From: an uncultured Massilia sp.
GTDB taxonomy: Bacteria > Pseudomonadota > Gammaproteobacteria > Burkholderiales > Burkholderiaceae
Assembly (NCBI GenBank): GCA_946481275.1
Contig: CAMLMV010000047.1
Span: 1-50,976 of the forward strand
Length of the DNA stretch: 50,976 nt
Direction: 5' to 3'
A model generated the notes under the pieces. That model searched no databases. It was given only the letters and a program-made list of their open reading frames with translations, and had not been told where the DNA came from. Made by a program: the position numbers and the translations under genes. The stretch's first letter is position 1. The number at the start of each line of letters is the position of its first letter. Shown here piece after piece: positions 26,020 through 34,457 of the stretch.

Positions 26020-27048
26020 TTAAGGAGGAGAACGCCGGCGTCTGGCCACTTTCGCCACCGAAGCGCGCAGGCTCACGCTGACGGGGAAGGTGCGGGTGAC
26101 GGGGCGGTTGAAGCCGTAGCACAGGTTGAGCAGCTCGGCGATGCCGTTCTTCGTCATCTCGCGCCAGGGGATGTGCACGGACGTGAGGCGCGGCGCCGAG
26201 TAGGCGGCGGCGGGCGCGTCGTCGTAGCCGATCACGGACACGTCCTGCGGCACCCGGATGCCCGTTTCGTGGAAGTACGACAGCGCGCCCAGCGCCATCT
26301 CGTCGTTGGCGCAGAACAGCGCCGTGAAGGGCCGTCCGGACGCCACCAGTTCCATCGCGGCGGCGCGTCCCTCGGCCGAGGAAAAGTCGCGCTCCGAGAC
26401 CCAGACGTCGTCCGTGGCGATGCCCGACCCGGCCAGTTCGTCCAGGAAGCCGGCGATGCGGTCGACGTTGTCGGCCGCCGTCGATGGCCCGGCGATGACC
26501 GCGATGTCGCGGTGCGCATGATCGAGCAGCGCGCGCGCCGCCAGCCGGCCGCCGAGCTTGTGGTCGACCGTGAAGCACTGGCCGGGCATGCCGTCGAAGC
26601 TGTCGTTCAGGGCGACCACGCGCTCGCGCCTGGAGCCCAGCGCGGCGAGGTCCTCCTCGGTGAGCGGCGAGGTGAAGAGGACGACGCCGTCGCACCCGCG
26701 CTCGATGAGGAAGTTGACGCCGTCGATGGCCTGGCGCCGCTCGTCCTCGCGGCTGACGCCGAACGCCACCATCATGTGCATGCCGGCGCCGCGCAGTTCC
26801 GTGTCGATGATCTGCAGGATCGACGTGTAGAAGGTGCCGGACAACAAAGGGATGTACACGCCGATCATGCGCGACGTGCCGTAGAGGAGTGAACGCGCCG
26901 CGTGCGACGGCCGGTAGCCGAGTGCCGCGATGGCCTTCTGCACGCGTTCCATCTTGGCCTGCGACACCGATCCCTTGCCGCGCACGACGCGCGATGCGGT
27001 GCCCAGGCCGACTCCGGCCATGCGGGCCACGTCCTTGATGGTTGACAC
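26020..27048 (-). CDS. LacI family transcriptional regulator (likely controls the GH30 gene)
   Basis: This 342-residue repressor has a helix-turn-helix at the N-terminus (TIKDVARMAGVGLGTASRVV), the hinge helix region around PSHAARSL, and a periplasmic-binding-protein-like sugar-sensing core. Its start is 72 bases downstream of the stop of the GH30 glycosidase gene on the same strand, so the two may be cotranscribed. A LacI-type operator lies just before the GH30 gene. It is most likely a local regulator responding to a glucoside or xyloside breakdown product (inference). Confidence 0.93.
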   Translation of the reverse strand: MSTIKDVARMAGVGLGTASRVVRGKGSVSQAKMERVQKAIAALGYRPSHAARSLLYGTSRMIGVYIPLLSGTFYTSILQIIDTELRGAGMHMMVAFGVSREDERRQAIDGVNFLIERGCDGVVLFTSPLTEEDLAALGSRRERVVALNDSFDGMPGQCFTVDHKLGGRLAARALLDHAHRDIAVIAGPSTAADNVDRIAGFLDELAGSGIATDDVWVSERDFSSAEGRAAAMELVASGRPFTALFCANDEMALGALSYFHETGIRVPQDVSVIGYDDAPAAAYSAPRLTSVHIPWREMTKNGIAELLNLCYGFNRPVTRTFPVSVSLRASVAKVARRRRSPP

Positions 27049-27120
27049 TTGTCTCCCCGGTTAGTCTGGTTTTTGGGCCCAAGCATACTGCAAGCCGGGG
27101 CATTTATCCACGTTTGCCCG

Positions 27121-28512
27121 CTACCGCCACGTGAACGTCGCCACGCTGGCCGCCGGCAGCGTGTAGCGGAACGCCTGCGTCCCCACGCGCACTGTGAGCG
27201 CGCGCGGCTGCGCCTCGCCGTTCGCCACGAGCAGCGCGTACGAACCGTCCGGATTCACGAAGGCGACGTTGTTCTCCCCGGTCGTGGCGATGCGGTGTGC
27301 GCCCGGCAGCACGAAGCGGCTCGCGTGGGCCAGCGCGTAATACTCGACGTTGCGCGTGACGGCGCCGGTGGCCGCGTCGATGGTGACGACGCCGCGGCAA
27401 TCCTTGCAGCCGCCCAGGTGCGGGCCGTCGCTGGCATCGAGCGCGAGGTTCCAGAACAGGACGCCGCGTGCCCAGTTGCGCGTCGTGTCGATGACGAGCG
27501 TCTTCGCGAAGTACTGCAGGTTCTTCGACCAGTCCGGCGCCCAGCGTCCGCCCGAGCACTCGGTGAACCACGTGTCCTTGGCCGGGAACAGGTCGTGCAG
27601 CCGGCCCTGCGCGCGCACGTCGCCGCCGTAGCAATGCCAGGCGATGCCGCTCACGTACTTCGCGGCGCGCGGGTCGGACAGCACGACGGCCGGCGACTCC
27701 GGCTCGTCCCAGTTGTGGTCCCAGTCGAAGATGGCGGTGCCGGGATGCGAACGCGCCAGCAGCGGCCCGAGATGGTCGCGGATGAACGTGGCCCGCTTGT
27801 GCGGATCGACGCGCATGCCGGGATAGTTGTCCGGCTCGAAGTGCGGCTCGTTCTGCAGGGTGAGCGCGGAGATCGTCACGCCCTGCTCCCGCATCGCGGC
27901 GACGTAGCGGCCCAGGTAGCGTGCAAAGGCATCGAACGCCTCGGGCTTCAACGTGCCTTTCACGAGGCTGTCGCTCGTCTTCATCCAGCCCGGCGCGCTC
28001 CACGGCGACGCCATCACTTTCAGTTGCGGATTGATGGCCAGCGCGGCCTTCACCGTCGGCAGCACGGTGGCTTTCTGCGCATCGATCGAGAAGTGCGTCA
28101 GCTGCGGGTCGGACTGCCCCGGCGGCATGTCGTCGAAGCTGTAGTGGGTGCGCGAAAAATCGGAGGCGCCGATCGTCAGGCGTGTGAACGACAGGCCGAT
28201 GCCGTCCCCTTCCCGGCCGAACAGCTGGCGCAGCAACGCATCGCGCCGGGCCGGGTCCAGGTGCTGGATCAGGTCCGCGGAAGCATCCGTGATCGCGGCG
28301 CCGAAGCCGGCGATCTCCTGATACTTCGTGGACGGGTCGACGACGATCGTCGGGGCGTCGACGGACGCCTCCAGGCGCGCATCAAGCGCGCGTGCCAGTA
28401 ATTGCGACTGGTCGCCGGTGGTGATCCAGGCCTGGACCGGCGCCGCGTGGGCTGGGTGGACCAGCGCGACGATCGCGGCCAGCACGGACAGGATAAGACG
28501 GGGGTTCTGCAT
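27121..28512 (-). CDS. Secreted glycoside hydrolase family 30
   Basis: This 463-residue enzyme has a cleavable signal peptide (QNPRLILSVLAAIVALVHPAHAA region), a TIM barrel, and a C-terminal beta-domain that ends in the TFTW strand typical of GH30. IAGFGAAITDASADLI is the family entry motif. TLQNEPHF carries the acid/base Glu and WFTECSGG the nucleophile Glu. Family members act as glucosylceramidases, beta-1,6-glucanases or xylanases; the subfamily cannot be set here. The start is taken at the ATG at 28512 with AGGAG upstream. An in-frame ATG at 28557 would spoil the signal peptide and overlap the operator. Confidence 0.9.
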   Translation of the reverse strand: MQNPRLILSVLAAIVALVHPAHAAPVQAWITTGDQSQLLARALDARLEASVDAPTIVVDPSTKYQEIAGFGAAITDASADLIQHLDPARRDALLRQLFGREGDGIGLSFTRLTIGASDFSRTHYSFDDMPPGQSDPQLTHFSIDAQKATVLPTVKAALAINPQLKVMASPWSAPGWMKTSDSLVKGTLKPEAFDAFARYLGRYVAAMREQGVTISALTLQNEPHFEPDNYPGMRVDPHKRATFIRDHLGPLLARSHPGTAIFDWDHNWDEPESPAVVLSDPRAAKYVSGIAWHCYGGDVRAQGRLHDLFPAKDTWFTECSGGRWAPDWSKNLQYFAKTLVIDTTRNWARGVLFWNLALDASDGPHLGGCKDCRGVVTIDAATGAVTRNVEYYALAHASRFVLPGAHRIATTGENNVAFVNPDGSYALLVANGEAQPRALTVRVGTQAFRYTLPAASVATFTWR

Positions 28513-28527
28513 GCGGCTCTCCTCGAA

Positions 28528-28562
28528 TTGGAAACGTTGCCAAACTTGCGGCGCCAACTATA
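28528..28562 (-). promoter_or_regulatory. LacI-family operator and -10 box of the GH30 gene
   Basis: TTGGAAACGTTGCCAA (28528-28543) is a near-perfect palindrome centred on AACGTT, with one mismatched pair, the usual form of LacI-family operators. On the minus strand TATAGT (28557-28562) upstream is a plausible -10, so the operator would overlap the first transcribed bases. It sits 16 bases before the GH30 start codon. The LacI-type gene downstream of GH30 is the obvious binding protein (inference). Confidence 0.7.
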
Positions 28563-28571
28563 ACAGAAAAG

Positions 28572-28595
28572 AAAAAAGGCGCCGAAGCGCCTTTT
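28572..28595 (-). terminator. Intrinsic terminator of the hsp20 gene
   Basis: On the minus strand GGCGC, a TTCG tetraloop and GCGCC are followed by six T residues, with A residues on the other side. The inverted arms AAAAGGCGC and GCGCCTTTT make it potentially active in both directions. It lies 20 bases after the Hsp20 stop codon and insulates the GH30 gene from it. Confidence 0.88.
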
Positions 28596-28615
28596 ATTCG
28601 AGGGAGACGAGGCGA

Positions 28616-29092
28616 TTACGCGGCGTGTTGTTGCTGGTTCGGTTGTTCCAGCACTTGCACGTTGTCGGTGTTGCCGTTGGCATCGGCGATCGCGATCTTG
28701 CGCGGCTTGAATGCTTCGGGCACTTCGCGCACCAGTTCGATGGTCAGGATGCCGTTGTCGAAGCCGGCGCTGACGACCTTCACATGGTTGGCCAGCTGGA
28801 AGCGCTGTTCGAAATCGCGCTGGGCGATACCGCGGTGCAGGAAGGTGCGCTGCACGTCATCCTTTTGCTTGCGGCCGGTCACGAGCAGGGTGTCGCGTTC
28901 GGAGGTGATCTCGATTTCGTTGCGGGTGAAACCGGCGAGCGCCATCACGATGCGGTATTTGTCTTCCGACACCAGTTCGATGTTGTACGGCGGGTAGCTC
29001 GGCGCGCTTTCGGCGCGTTGCTCGAGCAGGTTCACCAGGCGGTCGAAGCCGATTGCGGAACGATACAGGGGGGACAGGTCAAAAGTACGCAT
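28616..29092 (-). CDS. Small heat-shock protein Hsp20 (IbpA-like)
   Basis: This 158-residue alpha-crystallin-type chaperone would hold unfolding proteins for refolding by DnaK/ClpB. It begins MRTFDLSPLYRSAIGFDRLVNL as in IbpA. The alpha-crystallin domain runs from about residue 35 (YNIELVSEDKYRIVMALAG) to the conserved GILTIELVREVPE. The IAI tripeptide in the tail is the inter-dimer contact. The ATG at 29092 is chosen because it restores the IbpA start; an upstream in-frame start only adds untypical sequence. A sigma-32-like promoter lies about 75 bases upstream. Confidence 0.93.
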   Translation of the reverse strand: MRTFDLSPLYRSAIGFDRLVNLLEQRAESAPSYPPYNIELVSEDKYRIVMALAGFTRNEIEITSERDTLLVTGRKQKDDVQRTFLHRGIAQRDFEQRFQLANHVKVVSAGFDNGILTIELVREVPEAFKPRKIAIADANGNTDNVQVLEQPNQQQHAA

Positions 29093-29163
29093 GATTCGAT
29101 ATCCTCTAAAAAGTACAAGCGATAAGTTGACGGACCTCATCGTGAGCATCCGTTGGAACCAAT

Positions 29164-29190
29164 CTAATGGCCACCCCACCCCTTTTCAAG
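29164..29190 (-). promoter_or_regulatory. Candidate sigma-32 (heat-shock) promoter of hsp20
   Basis: On the minus strand CTTGAAA (29184-29190) is followed after 11 bases by GGCCATTAG (29164-29172). This resembles the heat-shock consensus CTTGAAA ... CCCCATNT. It sits upstream of the Hsp20 gene and leaves a leader of roughly 65 bases. The spacing is slightly short, so the call is tentative. Confidence 0.5.
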
Positions 29191-29315
29191 TCGTACAAAA
29201 TATCTTTTTTAAGGCTTGTTTTAAAATTTTATTTGGATCGCTGCCGAAGGGAATCTGGGTCTATTGCACAGTGCTACACTCGGCCGTTTATGTCTCTTCG
29301 CCAGGGTTTCAGCCA

Positions 29316-31214
29316 ATGACCGCTTCCAAGTTTGCTTCGTCCGTTTCAGCCGCCGCACTCGCGCTGGCGCTGGCCTTTCCGGCGCATGCCGACGTGCCTG
29401 CACCCGTCGACCAGCCCTACCCCGGCACCATCGTACTGAACGTCGATGCGACCGATTTGTCGCAGCAGGTCTTCCGCATGCACATGTCGATCCCCGTGAA
29501 GCCCGGTCCGCTCACCCTGCTGTATCCGCAGTGGCTGCCCGCGAACCACGGCCCGAACGGCCCGATCACGCAACTGGCGGGCCTGAAGTTCACGGCGAAC
29601 GGCAAGCCCGTGGAATGGAAGCGCGACCCGGTGCACGTGTACGCGTTCCACCTGACCGTCCCCGAGGGCGCGACGAGCCTGGAGGCGGAGTACCAATACC
29701 TGTCGCCGCTGGAACCGGGCCAGGGCCGCATCACGATGACGGACGATATCCTCGGCGTGCAATGGATCTCGACGACCCTGTACCCGGCGGGCTACGTCGC
29801 GCGCGGCATCAACGTGCAGGCGAATTTGAAGCTGCCCGCGGGCTGGCAGTACGCCACCGCGCTGGAGACGGACAACCGCGCCGGCGACGACGTGCATTTC
29901 AAGGCGAGCGACCTGGAGACGCTGATGGATTCCCCGCTGTTCGCGGGCCGCTACAGCAAGCGCTTCGACCTCGACCCGGACGGCAAGGTGCCCGTGCGCC
30001 TGAACGTCTTCGCCGACAGCCCGGAAAGCCTGGAAGCGAAGCCCGAGCAGATCGCGGCGCACCGCGCGCTCGTGCAACAAGCGTATAAACTGTATGGTTC
30101 GTATCACTACGACCATTACGATTTCCTGTTCGCGCTGTCGGACGAATTCGGCGGCATCGGCCGCGAGCACCACCAGTCCAGCGAGAACGGCGTCAAGCCG
30201 GGCTATTTCACCGACTGGTCCAAGAGCGAGGCCGGACGCGAGCTGCTGCCGCACGAATTCACGCACTCGTGGAACGGCAAGTTCCGCCGCCCGGCCGGCC
30301 AGAACGTCCCCAACTTCAACACCCCGATGGACAACGAACTGCTGTGGGTGTACGAAGGCCAGACGCAGTACTGGGGCAACGTGCTGGCCGCGCGTTCGGG
30401 CCTCGTCTCGGCCACCGGCGCGCGCGACGCGCTGGCCGCGAGCGCGGCGCGCTACGACAGCGTCGCGGGCCGCGCCTGGCGCGCCGTGCAGGACACGGTC
30501 TACGACCCGATCCTCAACGCGCGCCGCGGCCTGGGCTGGCCGAACTGGCAGCGCAGCGAGGACTACTACGTCGAGGGCATGCTGATCTGGCTGGACGTCG
30601 ACACGCGCATCCGCGAACTCTCGGGCGACAAGCGCTCGCTGGACGATTTCGCGCGCGCCTTCTACGGCGTGAACAACGGCAGCCACCTGCCCGCCTTCTA
30701 CACCTTCGACGACGTCGTCGCGACGCTGCAGAAGATCCAGCCGTACGACTGGGCCGGCTTCCTGCGCGCGAAACTGGACGGCCACGGCCCGGGCGCGCCG
30801 CTGGACGGCCTGGCCCGCGCCGGCTGGAAGCTGGTCTACACGGACACGCCGACGGACTACCTGAAGGCCGCGGACGACCGCAACAAGGTGCTGGACCTGA
30901 CGTACTCGCTCGGCTTCACGGTCGCGCAGGACGGCGCCGTGCGCAACGTCGTGTGGGACGGCCTGGGCTTCCGCGCGGGCCTCGCCGCCAACTCCACCGT
31001 CATGGCCGTCAACGACCGCGTGTACAAGCCGGAACTCTTGAAGGCCGCCATCAAGGATGCGAAGGACGGCAAGCCCATTCGCATCCTGGTCAGGAAGGGC
31101 AGCGTGCTGCGCACGATCTCGCTCGACTACCGCGGCGGCCTGCGCTACCCGCGCCTGGAACGTATCGAGGGCACGAAGGACCGTTTGACGCCGATCTTCT
31201 CGGCGCTGAAATAA
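29316..31214 (+). CDS. M61 family (glycyl aminopeptidase-like) metallopeptidase with PDZ domain
   Basis: This 632-residue exported peptidase has a signal peptide (SSVSAAALALALAFPAHA), an N-terminal beta-rich domain, and a thermolysin-like catalytic domain. The zinc motif is HEFTHSWNGKFRRP, with the third ligand in ELLWVYEGQTQYWG, exactly the M61 arrangement. A PDZ domain follows near the C-terminus (GLGFRAGLAANSTVMAVND). Family members remove N-terminal Gly or Ala. The ATG at 29316 starts the signal peptide. It is divergent from hsp20. Confidence 0.92.
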   Translation: MTASKFASSVSAAALALALAFPAHADVPAPVDQPYPGTIVLNVDATDLSQQVFRMHMSIPVKPGPLTLLYPQWLPANHGPNGPITQLAGLKFTANGKPVEWKRDPVHVYAFHLTVPEGATSLEAEYQYLSPLEPGQGRITMTDDILGVQWISTTLYPAGYVARGINVQANLKLPAGWQYATALETDNRAGDDVHFKASDLETLMDSPLFAGRYSKRFDLDPDGKVPVRLNVFADSPESLEAKPEQIAAHRALVQQAYKLYGSYHYDHYDFLFALSDEFGGIGREHHQSSENGVKPGYFTDWSKSEAGRELLPHEFTHSWNGKFRRPAGQNVPNFNTPMDNELLWVYEGQTQYWGNVLAARSGLVSATGARDALAASAARYDSVAGRAWRAVQDTVYDPILNARRGLGWPNWQRSEDYYVEGMLIWLDVDTRIRELSGDKRSLDDFARAFYGVNNGSHLPAFYTFDDVVATLQKIQPYDWAGFLRAKLDGHGPGAPLDGLARAGWKLVYTDTPTDYLKAADDRNKVLDLTYSLGFTVAQDGAVRNVVWDGLGFRAGLAANSTVMAVNDRVYKPELLKAAIKDAKDGKPIRILVRKGSVLRTISLDYRGGLRYPRLERIEGTKDRLTPIFSALK

Positions 31215-31279
31215 GTCATCAAACTGTCATATTTGCCCCGTAAGCTGGATCTGCCGACAACAACAAACAGGGGGGCAAC

Positions 31280-32032
31280 ATGAAATGGATCCAAAAACTG
31301 CGCGCCGCACGGCTGCGGCGCATCTCGCCCTGGCAGGCCGCACTGGCGGACCTGCCGGCGGGACTGGAGAGTTACTGGCGCGCGAGCGCGCCGCGCGAAT
31401 ACGAAGGCATCCGGACGGATGCCTTTTTTTTCGCCCGCGCGGCGGAAGGCCTGCTGCGCTTCTTCGACGCGGTCCGGTACAGCGGCCGGCCCTGCGCCCT
31501 GCCGTCGGAAGCGGCGGACTCCGTGTGGCACGCGTGGCTGCGCTGGAACCCGGTGTCGCTGGAACGCTTCTGCGTGCGCCACTTCGGCGCGGCGGTGCCG
31601 CACGTCGAACGGGCGGCGCTCGCCGGGAACGCCCTGCTGCACACGTTCGCGGCCTGCCGTGAACGCGATGGCATCAGGCCGCGCAGCATGCGCCTGCCCG
31701 CGCTGTTCGGCCTGGACGCGCTGCTGCGCATGCCGGGCGGGCATGGATACTGGAGCCGGGCCGGCGAGATCGTCCACGCGCGCCTGAACGAACGCGGCCG
31801 GGGCATGTGGCACGCGCAGCCGCATCCGGAACTGGCCCTGGCGGTGCTGGTTGCGGCAGGCGTCGTCGACTGGCACCTGCTGGCCGCCCACCTGGGCCGG
31901 CGTGAAGCCGGCGCCGACGGCGGTTCCTGCGGCGGCATGGCCTGCGCCGATGGCGGCGGCGACGGTGGTTGCGACGGCGGCGGCAGCGGTTGCGGCAGCA
32001 GCTGCGGTGGCGGCTGCGGCGGCGGCGACTAG
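31280..32032 (+). CDS. Glycine-rich-domain-like protein with a Gly/Cys-rich tail
   Basis: This is a 250-residue protein of no known function. The middle contains DSVWHAWLRWNPVSLERFC, which fits the WH-x-x-LL-x-T-x-x-Y-x-x-FC pattern of bacterial glycine-rich domain (GRDP-like) proteins. The last 37 residues are almost only Gly, Cys, Asp and Ser, with six Cys in groups such as GSGCGSSCGGGCGGGD. The earlier body is ordinary helical sequence with no signal peptide. A purine-rich CAGGGGGG ribosome site precedes the ATG. The tail could bind metal or be a low-complexity anchor; nothing here decides which. Confidence 0.75.
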   Translation: MKWIQKLRAARLRRISPWQAALADLPAGLESYWRASAPREYEGIRTDAFFFARAAEGLLRFFDAVRYSGRPCALPSEAADSVWHAWLRWNPVSLERFCVRHFGAAVPHVERAALAGNALLHTFAACRERDGIRPRSMRLPALFGLDALLRMPGGHGYWSRAGEIVHARLNERGRGMWHAQPHPELALAVLVAAGVVDWHLLAAHLGRREAGADGGSCGGMACADGGGDGGCDGGGSGCGSSCGGGCGGGD

Positions 32033-32670
32033 GATGCGCGGATGATCGCCGCGAGTTCGTCGGCTACCTGCCGCCCCAACAGGTGGATGTGCCAGCCGTC
32101 GACGAAGCCGTGATGCGCCTGCACGGAGAACGGCAGCTGCAGGCCGTCCGGCCCGTCGCGGAAACGGCCCCATGCGAACGACGGGATGTCCGGCGTGGCG
32201 ATGGATGCCATCGGGTGCTGGATCGACGTGAAGTCCAGCCACGGCATGCAGGTGACGAATACCTGGTCCTTCGCGTCGCGCGGCGACATCGTGCGGTATT
32301 TGACGTTCAGCTCCGTCATGTTCGACGCCTCTTCCCGCGCCGCCATGCCGCGCGCGACGAATTCGCGCACGTCATCGGACCAGTCGAACTGCGCGAAATT
32401 CAGGTCGCCATGCTGGTTCATCACGGTAAACGACGGCACGAGGCGGTCGATGCGGATGACTTCACCGTCCACGATCCGGTAGCGGAAATTCTCCACCTTC
32501 AGCACCGCGCGCAGCACGGCGCACAGCATCACGTGGAACGGCGCCAGGCCCTGCGCTTTGCACCACGGCCGGAAATCGGGCACGTCCAGCGTAAAACACA
32601 GGTTGACCGCGGGGCTTTCCATGCGATCGAAGAAATCGAAGCGGTCGCGCCGCCGTTCGAACTCACGCAT
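32029..32670 (-). CDS. Chloramphenicol acetyltransferase-like (CAT type A) protein
   Basis: This 213-residue protein has the CAT fold. It starts REFERRRDRFDFFDRME, matching the R-x-x-x-F-x-x-F opening of CAT. It has HVMLCAVLRAVLKVENFRYRI in the core and ends with the catalytic QAHHGFVDGWHI (HH-x-x-x-DG). The DG and His positions are intact. Many such chromosomal homologues do not confer resistance, so the natural acceptor is unknown. The ATG overlaps the stop region of the upstream alpha/beta hydrolase gene by eight bases, so the two are translationally coupled. The 3' end overlaps the GRDP-like gene by four bases. Confidence 0.85.
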   Translation of the reverse strand: MREFERRRDRFDFFDRMESPAVNLCFTLDVPDFRPWCKAQGLAPFHVMLCAVLRAVLKVENFRYRIVDGEVIRIDRLVPSFTVMNQHGDLNFAQFDWSDDVREFVARGMAAREEASNMTELNVKYRTMSPRDAKDQVFVTCMPWLDFTSIQHPMASIATPDIPSFAWGRFRDGPDGLQLPFSVQAHHGFVDGWHIHLLGRQVADELAAIIRAS

Positions 32671-33439
32671 GCGCGCCTCCCGCGTCGAGGTAGCGTGCGC
32701 TCCACGCCGAAATGACGCCGGCCACGTACGCGGCATCCTCGCGCCGCGTGATCAGGTGGTCCATGCCGTCGAGCGAGATAAAGCTCTTCGGATGCTGCGC
32801 GAGCTCGAAGATGCGGGTGGCGTTGTCCATGCTGACGGTGTCGTCCTGCGGCGCGTGCATCACGAGCAGCGCGCGGCCGAGGGTCGCGATCTTCTCATGC
32901 AGCCGGTGTTGGCCGGCGTCCTCGACGAAGTGCTGGCGGATGTTGAAATCGCGCCCGGCCAGTTTTACCCGTGCCTCGCCCAGTTGCGCGATCGTGTCGA
33001 GGTGCTCGCCCAGCAGCGTGTTCACGACGTAGTGCGGATCGCTGGGCGCCGCGATCGTCACGATGGCCTTCGCTTCCGGCACGCGCTGGGCCGCCGCCAG
33101 CACGGCCGCGCCGCCCAGGCTGTGGCCGATCAGGAGCTGCGGCGCCGCGAATTTTTCGCGCATGGTGTCGGCGGCCGCGACGAGGTCTTCGACGTTCGAG
33201 GAAAAATTGGTGTCGGCAAAATCGCCGTGGCTGGCCCCGAGGCCGGCGAAGTCGAAGCGCAACACGGCCACGCCCAGGCTGGCCAGGCCGCGCGAGATGA
33301 AGGTGGCGGCCAGCACGTCCTTGCTGCAGGTGAAGCAGTGGGCAAAAATGCCGTAGGCGCGCGGCGTGCCGGTGGGGGCGTCCAGCTTGGCGGAGAGCTT
33401 GCCGTGGGGGCCGGGAAAGTCGATACGTTCGGTGAGCAT
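32663..33439 (-). CDS. Alpha/beta hydrolase (like the hydrolase half of hydrolase-OsmC fusions)
   Basis: This is a 258-residue cytoplasmic hydrolase. It has the early oxyanion segment FAHCFTCSKD, the nucleophile elbow IGHSLGG (Ser), an acid in HAPQDDTVS and the catalytic His in DGMDHLI. The sequence style (FPGPHGKLSAKLD ... LRFDFAGLGASHGDF) is that of bifunctional alpha/beta-hydrolase/OsmC proteins, but the OsmC peroxidase half is absent and a CAT-like gene follows instead. An in-frame ATG at 33478 exists, but the start at 33439 matches the usual MLTERIDFPG opening. Confidence 0.85.
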   Translation of the reverse strand: MLTERIDFPGPHGKLSAKLDAPTGTPRAYGIFAHCFTCSKDVLAATFISRGLASLGVAVLRFDFAGLGASHGDFADTNFSSNVEDLVAAADTMREKFAAPQLLIGHSLGGAAVLAAAQRVPEAKAIVTIAAPSDPHYVVNTLLGEHLDTIAQLGEARVKLAGRDFNIRQHFVEDAGQHRLHEKIATLGRALLVMHAPQDDTVSMDNATRIFELAQHPKSFISLDGMDHLITRREDAAYVAGVISAWSARYLDAGGAHA

Positions 33440-33579
33440 GATGGTTCCGTGTTCGTTGCAATGCGCATTGTGGAACAAGCGGGCAATCTTTGCTTGAAAT
33501 CGCGTTCCGCAGGTGGAAATGCGTGAGCTTTCGGGACCGCGAAGCCGTTATGCTGGAGGCTTACCTGAAGGAGAACGAC

Positions 33580-33774
33580 ATGCGCCTCATCATTGCCCTG
33601 GTCCTGCCCTGGCTGACCTTTTTCACCATCGGCCGCCCTATCGCCGGCATCATCTGCCTGATCCTGCAGATCACGCTGATCGGCTGGCTGCCGGCCACCA
33701 TCTGGGCCGTGTATGCGCTCAGCCAGTTCAAGACCGACCAGAAGATCGAACGGGCGTTGCGGCAGCGGGCATGA
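33580..33774 (+). CDS. Small YqaE/Pmp3-type membrane protein
   Basis: This 64-residue protein has two membrane helices (about 3-22 and 27-50), joined through a short GRP turn and followed by a charged tail. This is the layout of YqaE/Pmp3/stress-induced hydrophobic peptides. AAGGAG sits six bases before the ATG and rules out the upstream ATG at 33550. The stop codon overlaps the ATG of the YceI gene (ATGA), and that gene overlaps the next in the same way, so the three genes are coupled. Confidence 0.75.
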   Translation: MRLIIALVLPWLTFFTIGRPIAGIICLILQITLIGWLPATIWAVYALSQFKTDQKIERALRQRA

Positions 33775-34457
33775 ACGTACCGGGGCGTCTCCTGCCGTTG
33801 CTGGTGCTGCTGACCGCCTGCGGGCAGCCCCTGGCGCCGCAGGCACCGTTGGTGCCCGCCTTGGCAACAGGCCTGGATGCGTACCGCACGGCTGCGGCGT
33901 CCGGCACTGCCGTCTACGCAATCGACCCGGGCGCCTCGCTGGTGGCCGTGACGGTACGCCGCGGCGGCCTGATGGCCCGGCTCGGGCACGACCACGTCGT
34001 GGCCAGCCACACCTTGACCGGCTATGCCGCGCCCGGCATGGGCCGTGCCGACGTCTCGTTCCGCCTCGACCAGCTGACCGTCGACGAACCGCAACTGCTG
34101 CGCGACGCGGGCATCGCCACGTCGCCGTCGCCGGAAGCGGTCGATGGCACGCGCAGGAACATGCTCGGCCCGGTGCTCGACGCCGAGCGCTATCCGGTGG
34201 TGACGCTGCATGCCGAACTGCCGGCGGACGGCCGGCTGCGCGTCGCCGTCACGCTGCACGGCACCACGCGCCGGATGGACCTGCCGGCCGCGGTGCGGGT
34301 CGACGCGGCGCAGGTGACCGCGAGCGGCACGGCGCACCTGAAGCAGACCGATTTCGGCATCACGCCGTTTTCCGTGGGCGCCGGGCTGCTGGCGGTGCAG
34401 GACGAGCTGGAGGTGCGTTTTGACATCGTCGCGCGGCGCTGGAGTCCGCCCTCATGA
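33771..34457 (+). CDS. YceI-like lipoprotein
   Basis: This 228-residue exported protein has a lipoprotein signal, LLPLLVLLTAC, with Cys17 as the likely lipidated residue. The YceI lipocalin-like fold follows: YAIDPGASLVAVTVRRGGLMARLGHDHVV, SFRLDQLTVDEPQL and the closing HLKQTDFGITPFSVGAGLLAVQDELEVRF. YceI proteins bind long isoprenoids in a barrel. The GHDH motif marks the subgroup with His residues near the pocket. It overlaps both neighbours by four bases. Confidence 0.85.
   Translation: MNVPGRLLPLLVLLTACGQPLAPQAPLVPALATGLDAYRTAAASGTAVYAIDPGASLVAVTVRRGGLMARLGHDHVVASHTLTGYAAPGMGRADVSFRLDQLTVDEPQLLRDAGIATSPSPEAVDGTRRNMLGPVLDAERYPVVTLHAELPADGRLRVAVTLHGTTRRMDLPAAVRVDAAQVTASGTAHLKQTDFGITPFSVGAGLLAVQDELEVRFDIVARRWSPPS

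Noticed and set aside
29093..29180. RNA thermometer (ROSE or fourU) in the hsp20 leader
   Set aside because: The leader is AT-rich, but I could not find a convincing hairpin hiding the AGAGGA ribosome site.
29091..29315. N-terminal extension of the M61 peptidase frame
   Set aside because: It precedes a clean signal peptide at 29316 and reads through the hsp20 promoter region.
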